NCBI GenBank assembly: GCA_947628885.1
Contig: CANRBO010000039.1
Location: forward strand, 1-9,888
Source of the DNA: an uncultured Clostridia bacterium
Lineage (GTDB): Bacteria > Bacillota > Clostridia > TANB77 > CAG-508
Length of the DNA: 9,888 nt
Reading direction: 5' to 3'
A program made the translations under genes and the position numbers. The stretch's first letter is position 1, and every line of letters begins with the position of its first letter. Below are positions 6,120 to 9,888 of this stretch, piece after piece. The notes under the pieces are model-generated. The model had not been told where the DNA came from, searched no databases, and saw only the letters and a list, made by a program, of their open reading frames with translations.

Positions 6120-7184
6120 TTATTCATTTTCTTCTTCTTCGCTTTTGTCGCTTGTTTCTTCTTCACCTAAACTATTTTCGAAAGCTTGATCAAAATTATT
6201 TCTAATTTTTTGCTCTATTTCGGTCATTGCAGCTGGGTTATCTTCAAGGTATTTCTTCGCGTTTTCTCTACCTTGTCCAATTCTTTCTCCATTATAACTA
6301 AACCACGAACCGCTTTTTTCCACCAATCCTAGATTAATACCAATATCTAATATATTGCCTGATTTTGAAATTCCTTTTCCATATATAATATCAAATTCAG
6401 CTTCTCTAAATGGTGGAGCTACTTTGTTTTTAACAACTTTTACTCTTGCTCTACTACCTATAACTTCTCCGTCTTGTTTAATATTTTCAACCTTTCTAAT
6501 ATCAAGTCTAACAGACGAATAAAATTTCAATGCTCTTCCTCCAGGAGTTGTCTCCGGATTACCAAACATAATACCTACTTTTTCTCTTAATTGGTTAATA
6601 AATACTATACAACTATTTGATTTATTGATTACACCTGCAAGCTTTCTTAAAGCTTGTGACATAAGTCTTGCTTGTAAACCAACATGTGCATCTCCCATAT
6701 CTCCGTCGATTTCTGCCTTAGGAACCAATGCTGCAACTGAGTCTACTACTATTAAGTCAATTGCACCGCTTCTTACTAATGCTTCTGCTATTTCTAGCGC
6801 TTCTTCTCCTGTGTCAGGTTGAGATACTATCAAATTATCTATATCAACTCCTAAGTGCTTTGCATATACTGGATCAAGGGCATGCTCCGCATCAATAAAA
6901 GCTGCTTCTCCGCCTTGTTTCTGTGCTTCTGCAATCATGTGAAGTGCTACTGTCGTTTTTCCTGAAGATTCAGGCCCAAATATCTCAATTATTCTTCCTT
7001 TAGGAATACCTCCTATTCCTAAAGCTATATCTAAACTTAGAGCTCCTGTTGGGATTGCTTCTGTGCTTACTGCTTTAAATTCTCCTAATTTCATTACTGC
7101 ACCTTTGCCAAATTGCTTTTCAATTTGACCCATTGCTGCTTCCAATGCTTTTTGTTTTTCTGAATTAATTTTTTCTGAACTCAT
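6120..7184 (-). CDS. recA: RecA recombinase
   Basis: RecA is the DNA-dependent ATPase that forms filaments on single-stranded DNA, catalyses strand exchange and triggers LexA cleavage. All 354 residues look intact. The N-terminal oligomerisation helix comes first ([22 protein letters not shown]), then Walker A GPESSGKT (70-77), catalytic-Glu segment [10 protein letters not shown] (97-105), Walker [11 protein letters not shown] (144-153), and [21 protein letters not shown] (196-216) spanning the L2 region. The C-terminus is strongly acidic ([14 protein letters not shown]), as usual. The ATG has AGGAGG 5 nt upstream. Its own promoter and an SOS-like box lie at 7203-7249. Confidence 0.99.
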   Translation of the reverse strand: MSSEKINSEKQKALEAAMGQIEKQFGKGAVMKLGEFKAVSTEAIPTGALSLDIALGIGGIPKGRIIEIFGPESSGKTTVALHMIAEAQKQGGEAAFIDAEHALDPVYAKHLGVDIDNLIVSQPDTGEEALEIAEALVRSGAIDLIVVDSVAALVPKAEIDGDMGDAHVGLQARLMSQALRKLAGVINKSNSCIVFINQLREKVGIMFGNPETTPGGRALKFYSSVRLDIRKVENIKQDGEVIGSRARVKVVKNKVAPPFREAEFDIIYGKGISKSGNILDIGINLGLVEKSGSWFSYNGERIGQGRENAKKYLEDNPAAMTEIEQKIRNNFDQAFENSLGEEETSDKSEEEENE

Positions 7185-7202
7185 AATTTCCTCCTATTTT
7201 TC

Positions 7203-7216
7203 TAAACATCTGTTTG
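7203..7216 (-). promoter_or_regulatory. SOS/LexA-box-like palindrome at the recA start site
   Basis: On the minus strand AAAC-AGAT-GTTT (7204-7215) is a 4-4-4 palindrome close to the Gram-positive LexA box GAAC-N4-GTTC, with the weaker A/T outer bases. It falls at about +1 to +12 of the predicted recA transcript, a position where repressor would block initiation. lexA itself is not in the window. Confidence 0.5.
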
Positions 7217-7221
7217 TACTA

Positions 7222-7249
7222 ATTATATATTAAAAAATATTTTTGTCAA
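7222..7249 (-). promoter_or_regulatory. Vegetative-type promoter of recA
   Basis: On the minus strand a perfect TTGACA (7244-7249) is separated by 16 nt from a perfect TATAAT (7222-7227). Transcription should begin near 7215, about 30 nt upstream of the ATG. The rest of the 218-bp gap (7250-7402) shows no convincing terminator for the upstream gene. Confidence 0.85.
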
Positions 7250-7402
7250 TACTTTTTTTGAATTTTTTGTTATCTTTTTATTTTGTTTACATTACTAAGT
7301 CGCGTTTAACTGTTCACTTGATGCTCTTTTCATTGTATTTATTGTTTCATTTGACCTTGTTTTTTATTAAATTACATTTACTTTCTTGTTGATTTTTAAT
7401 AA

Positions 7403-8989
7403 CTATTGTTGCCTATACCACTTATCAAAGTTGTAATATAGAAAATTCGAAGTTGGTGCAAAATCTCCCCCAACATTAGAATTTAGGATAATTATTCCTT
7501 TATTTCTATATAATCCTATATGTGGAACTTCGGCATTGATTATTTTTTCTGCTTCTTTAATAGTATTTACTGAATATATTTTTGAAAACACTTCTTCATT
7601 ATAATAATTCGATATATTTCCATTTCCATAAAAATACGATAAATCGGGATTTATAGAGCTTGAAACTCCTGTTATTATCATTTGATAATTTTTATTATTT
7701 AGATAATCATAATATCTGTCATCATTAACTTGTACAACATTTATTATGATGCCTACTTCTGCTAGTTGATTTTTAATGTTATTTGCAACATTTACTCTAT
7801 CTACATTGCTACTATTTACTACTATTGAAAGATTAAGCCTTTTCACATATCCATTGATATTTTTTTGCCACCTATTGTTTGCATAAGTCCAGCCTGCATC
7901 TTGTAATGTCTTTTTTGCCATGTCTTGATTATATGTTATAAGTTCTTCTGAATTATATAAAAAACTTCCATAATCTAAAGGCGAATTTGACACAACCTTT
8001 GAATATCCAAAAACAGTACTTATTATACTTTCTTTATTTATTGCATAATTTATAGCTCTTCTAACTGCTGAATCAGATAGAATATTATCATTACAATTAA
8101 AACTTAGAAAATCATAATCTCTCCCTGCATATTCTTTTTTATTATATCCAATCGTTCCGATATAACCAGTATAATTAGTCATATAAGTACTGACTGTATC
8201 AACGTTTCCAAGCTTAAATGTGTTAAATATTTCTCCTATTGTATTGTATTTATGTAAAGTAATTGATTGCGTTTTTGGTTTGTTCGTTTTGTAGTTTTTC
8301 CACTTATCGTTCATTATTAACAAAATATTATCATCATTTATACTGGCTATTTTGTACATACCAGTTCCCATAGGGATTTTACCCGAATTTACAAAATCCT
8401 CATTTAGATAGTACCTACTTGATACAATTGGAAAAGTTAAATTATATTCAAAAAATGGTACATATCTATTTAAATTTATTATTACAGTTTCTGAGTCAGG
8501 TGTTTCAATGCTTGCAATATCTCGAATATTTTGCAAATATATTGAATTTGTATTTATTATTTGTTCTATCGTGTATTTTACATCGGTTGACATAAATGTA
8601 CTGCCGTCCTGCCATTTTACACTAGTATCAAGCTTTATCTCATAGCTCGTATTAGAAGTCATGGAAATAGATTTACCAAGTGATGGCTCTAATCTATAGT
8701 CTGATGTAATGTTAAATATTGAATCAAATACTAGTTTGTCTATATTAACAATTTCTCTATTTTTGGTTACAATTGGATTCATTGTATCATAATTTGTAAT
8801 ACCCATTTTTAAATTTTCAACTATACTAATGTCTTGATTTACAGTCGTATTAGAGTTTTCTACCTCTTCCTCAGTTTCAGGATTATTATTATAATACAAA
8901 ATATAAATCGCACCACCAATGAGCCCAATTACAACTAAAATAAATATGTATTTAAAGAAATTATTACTGCTTGACTTCATTTTTCTCAT
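7403..8989 (-). CDS. Membrane-anchored oligopeptide-binding-like protein (SBP_bac_5 family)
   Basis: This 528-residue protein resembles extracytoplasmic solute-binding proteins of peptide/nickel ABC transporters (OppA/DppA type). Typical segments are MGITNYDTMNPIVT near the domain start, the family signature VKWQDGSTFMSTDVKYTIEQI (about 114-134), MGTGMYKI (about 207-214), an AVRRAINYAINKE region and a late LQDAGW segment. The N-terminus has a hydrophobic segment (about 13-32) after basic residues but no cysteine, so it is probably tethered by an uncleaved transmembrane helix and not by lipid. No permease or ATPase gene is next to it, so it is an orphan binding protein or a sensor-like relative. 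The substrate cannot be told. The start ATG at 8989 has an unusual leader (see the hairpin at 8991-9018). It lies between spoVS and recA on the same strand. Confidence 0.88.
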   Translation of the reverse strand: MRKMKSSSNNFFKYIFILVVIGLIGGAIYILYYNNNPETEEEVENSNTTVNQDISIVENLKMGITNYDTMNPIVTKNREIVNIDKLVFDSIFNITSDYRLEPSLGKSISMTSNTSYEIKLDTSVKWQDGSTFMSTDVKYTIEQIINTNSIYLQNIRDIASIETPDSETVIINLNRYVPFFEYNLTFPIVSSRYYLNEDFVNSGKIPMGTGMYKIASINDDNILLIMNDKWKNYKTNKPKTQSITLHKYNTIGEIFNTFKLGNVDTVSTYMTNYTGYIGTIGYNKKEYAGRDYDFLSFNCNDNILSDSAVRRAINYAINKESIISTVFGYSKVVSNSPLDYGSFLYNSEELITYNQDMAKKTLQDAGWTYANNRWQKNINGYVKRLNLSIVVNSSNVDRVNVANNIKNQLAEVGIIINVVQVNDDRYYDYLNNKNYQMIITGVSSSINPDLSYFYGNGNISNYYNEEVFSKIYSVNTIKEAEKIINAEVPHIGLYRNKGIIILNSNVGGDFAPTSNFLYYNFDKWYRQQ

Positions 8990-8990
8990 A

Positions 8991-9018
8991 TAATCAATTA
9001 GCTTATTTTAATTGATTA
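8991..9018 (-). promoter_or_regulatory. Hairpin between ribosome binding site and start codon of the binding-protein gene
   Basis: On the minus strand TAATCAATT and AATTGATTA form a perfect 9-bp stem with a 10-nt loop. The only Shine-Dalgarno-like sequence, AAAGGG (9020-9025), lies immediately 5' of it and the ATG (8987-8989) is one base 3' of it. Folding would shrink a 30-nt spacing to an apparent few nucleotides. No alternative ribosome binding site is seen nearer the ATG. Confidence 0.5.
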
Positions 9019-9040
9019 ACCCTTTCTTGCATAATAAATA

Positions 9041-9046
9041 ATTATA
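9041..9046 (-). promoter_or_regulatory. Possible -10 of the binding-protein gene
   Basis: The minus strand reads a perfect TATAAT about 50 nt upstream of the start codon, but no recognisable -35 lies 16-18 nt further up. It is offered only as the best candidate in this gap. Confidence 0.3.
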
Positions 9047-9113
9047 CTTTCCTACTCTGTGTATCATATAATAATATAGAATATTTTTCAACAATTTTGC
9101 AAAATAAATTTAC

Positions 9114-9136
9114 AAAAAAGTAATATTTACTTTTTT
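9114..9136. other. Perfect A/T-rich inverted repeat
   Basis: AAAAAAGTAA (9114-9123) and TTACTTTTTT (9127-9136) form a 10-bp inverted repeat around a 3-nt centre. With only one G-C pair it is a weak terminator at best, possibly a backup to the hairpin at 9137-9191, or an operator-like palindrome. Confidence 0.35.
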
Positions 9137-9191
9137 CAAAAATAGCATGAATAAATATCATTGTCAGCTTCACAACAATATTTACACATGC
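9137..9191 (-). terminator. Probable spoVS terminator
   Basis: On the minus strand a long imperfect hairpin forms downstream of the spoVS stop. GCATG (9187-9191) pairs with CATGC (9145-9149), and TAAATAT pairs with ATATTTA (about 9178-9184 with 9152-9158), with small internal loops. A TATTTTTG run follows at once (9137-9144), as expected of an intrinsic terminator. Confidence 0.5.
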
Positions 9192-9227
9192 CCCTACTTT
9201 TATTTTTGCATATTATGTTATGCAATT

Positions 9228-9488
9228 TTATCTTGACTCTACAATAAGTCTTATGCCTGTTCTGTCTTCTCCTTCTACTTGCACTTCTGCAAATGCTGGA
9301 ATACATACTAGGTCTACCCCAGTTGGTGCTACAAACCCTCTTGCTATTGCAACTGCCTTAACTGCTTGATTTAGAGCTCCTGCTCCAATAGCTTGCATTT
9401 CTGCCTTTCTTGATTCTTTTACCATACCTGCAATAGCTCCTGCTACTGAGTTTGGATTTGATTTTGATGAGATTTTTAAAACTTCCAT
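9228..9488 (-). CDS. spoVS: Stage V sporulation protein S
   Basis: This small protein of 86 residues is a near full-length match to SpoVS: MEVLKISSKSNPNSVAGAIA, then KAVAIARGFVAPTGVDLVCIPAF, then EDRTGIRLIVESR. It has the Alba-like SpoVS fold and probably binds nucleic acid. In B. subtilis its loss blocks sporulation around stage V. The family also occurs outside spore formers, so it is supportive but not proof of sporulation. AGGAGG lies just upstream of the ATG. The predicted leader is long, about 145 nt from a TATAAT at 9639-9644. A hairpin terminator follows. Its proximity to recA recalls the recA-rny-ymdB-spoVS region of Bacillus, though rny and ymdB are not here. Confidence 0.96.
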   Translation of the reverse strand: MEVLKISSKSNPNSVAGAIAGMVKESRKAEMQAIGAGALNQAVKAVAIARGFVAPTGVDLVCIPAFAEVQVEGEDRTGIRLIVESR

Positions 9489-9555
9489 TTTTTCCTCCTA
9501 TTATTATATTATTTTGTAATTACAATTTCTAGTCATAATAATACTACTTAATTTT

Positions 9556-9594
9556 AAAAATGTCTAGTATTTTTTACTAATTTTTAACATTTTT
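9556..9594. repeat. Nested inverted repeat in the spoVS leader
   Basis: AAAAATGT (9556-9563) and ACATTTTT (9587-9594) are an inverted pair, with TAGTA (9565-9569) and TACTA (9575-9579) nested inside. The structure is AT-rich and weak as RNA. The same arm sequence recurs in the palindrome at 9790-9809. Confidence 0.35.
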
Positions 9595-9638
9595 CATCGA
9601 CTTATTTTAACAAATTATGACATCAATTGACATTTAAA

Positions 9639-9667
9639 ATTATATAATTATAGAACTAAATCGTAAA
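9639..9667 (-). promoter_or_regulatory. Candidate promoter of spoVS
   Basis: On the minus strand TTTACG (9662-9667, 4/6 to the -35 consensus) is 17 nt from a perfect TATAAT (9639-9644). A match to the sigmaH pattern, which drives spoVS in B. subtilis, was not found. Confidence 0.4.
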
Positions 9668-9676
9668 AATATAATA

Positions 9677-9725
9677 GTGTTAGCAACCGCGCTAGACTCC
9701 AACCGGAGCGTTAGCGCATGGCGTT
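9677..9725. other. GC-rich stem-loop in an AT-rich intergenic region
   Basis: GCGCTAG (9689-9695) pairs with TTAGCGC (9711-9717), one pair being G-T. Inside it CTCC (9697-9700) pairs with GGAG (9705-9708) around AACC. An upstream TAGC (9681-9684) could instead pair with GCTA (9691-9694), so two folds exclude each other. The island contrasts sharply with the flanks. It may be an RNA leader of the plus-strand gene, a small RNA or a REP-like palindrome; I do not recognise it. Confidence 0.5.
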
Positions 9726-9771
9726 TGAAACAAATTTCATAAATTTAGTTTATTTTTTGCCATTTTTGTAG

Positions 9772-9777
9772 TATAAT
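9772..9777 (+). promoter_or_regulatory. Candidate -10 of the rightmost gene
   Basis: A perfect TATAAT lies about 100 nt upstream of the ATG at 9880. The -35 position (9749-9754, TTTATT) is poor. An alternative TTGACA at 9627-9632 has only TATAGA at 16-nt spacing. Confidence 0.35.
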
Positions 9778-9789
9778 TTATATGTAAAT

Positions 9790-9809
9790 AAAAATGTAAC
9801 TACATTTTT
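9790..9809 (+). promoter_or_regulatory. Palindrome just downstream of the -10, possible operator
   Basis: AAAAATGT (9790-9797) and ACATTTTT (9802-9809) flank a 4-nt centre. The site spans about +6 to +25 of the transcript expected from the TATAAT at 9772-9777, a common repressor position. It could also act as a weak terminator or attenuator hairpin, as T-rich sequence follows. Confidence 0.35.
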
Positions 9810-9879
9810 ATACTTATACTTTTTTGGAGTAACATAATTTTTATGATTATGTTTAGCTCTTGAAAGGAATATACTCAAC

Positions 9880-9888
9880 ATGAAAAGA
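9880..9888 (+). CDS. Start of a plus-strand gene cut by the window edge
   Basis: Only ATG AAA AGA (Met-Lys-Arg) is visible. AAAGGA (9863-9868) lies 11 nt upstream, and promoter-like and operator-like signals precede it. The basic start would suit a secreted or membrane protein, but nothing can be said of function. Confidence 0.4.

Noticed and set aside
6625..6822. 65-codon plus-strand frame inside recA
   Set aside because: It is antisense to an intact, highly conserved recA and has no start signals.
9223..9231. Hairpin near TTGCATA/TATGCAA (about 9207-9226) as the spoVS terminator
   Set aside because: On the spoVS strand it is followed by A-rich and not U-rich sequence; the hairpin at 9137-9191 fits better.

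Overview
The window is very AT-rich and densely coded, with strong AGGAGG-type ribosome binding sites, TTG and GTG starts, and two sporulation-associated families (SpoVS and GerW/YtfJ). These point to a low-GC, probably endospore-forming member of the Firmicutes, most likely a clostridium. No insertion sequence, prophage, CRISPR array, tRNA or rRNA was seen.

Layout, left to right. (1) Positions 1-171 hold the 3' part of a plus-strand structured RNA and a strong terminator hairpin. (2) A minus-strand, membrane-anchored C39-like cysteine peptidase (271-1029) is divergent from a plus-strand two-component pair (1233-3021). Both members of the pair closely resemble VanR and VanS, but no van ligase or peptidase gene is present. 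The intergenic region holds an extended -10 promoter preceded by 11-bp-phased direct repeats. (3) A bidirectional terminator (3046-3075) separates that pair from a long minus-strand block. Read in the direction of transcription, that block is spoVS (9488-9228), a membrane-anchored oligopeptide-binding-like protein (8989-7403), recA (7184-6120), recX (5962-5477), scpA (5508-4750, overlapping recX by 32 nt), a DUF2953/YtfI-like membrane protein (4557-3946) and gerW/ytfJ (3675-3082). (4) A 391-bp intergenic stretch (9489-9879) holds divergent promoter-like signals, a GC-rich stem-loop that stands out in composition, and palindromes. It ends at the first three codons of a plus-strand gene cut by the window edge.

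How the genes work together. recA and recX are the recombinase and its modulator, behind a near-consensus promoter with an SOS-box-like palindrome at the expected start site. scpA encodes the kleisin of SMC condensin, but its usual partner scpB is not next to it. The place is taken by a 192-bp spacer with a three-copy 22-bp tandem repeat. The DUF2953-gerW pair matches ytfI-ytfJ of Bacillus subtilis, and spoVS near recA also recalls the B. subtilis recA-rny-ymdB-spoVS region. The VanRS-like pair is best read as an envelope-stress or antibiotic sensor whose target here may be the divergent C39-like protein.

Most of the window is conserved housekeeping and sporulation content, and I do not see a clear new multi-gene system. 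The items most worth a second look are the unidentified structured RNA at the left edge, the VanRS-like/C39 arrangement, a hairpin placed between the Shine-Dalgarno sequence and start codon of the binding protein, the decayed 3' tail of the DUF2953 gene, and the GC-rich hairpin near 9700.
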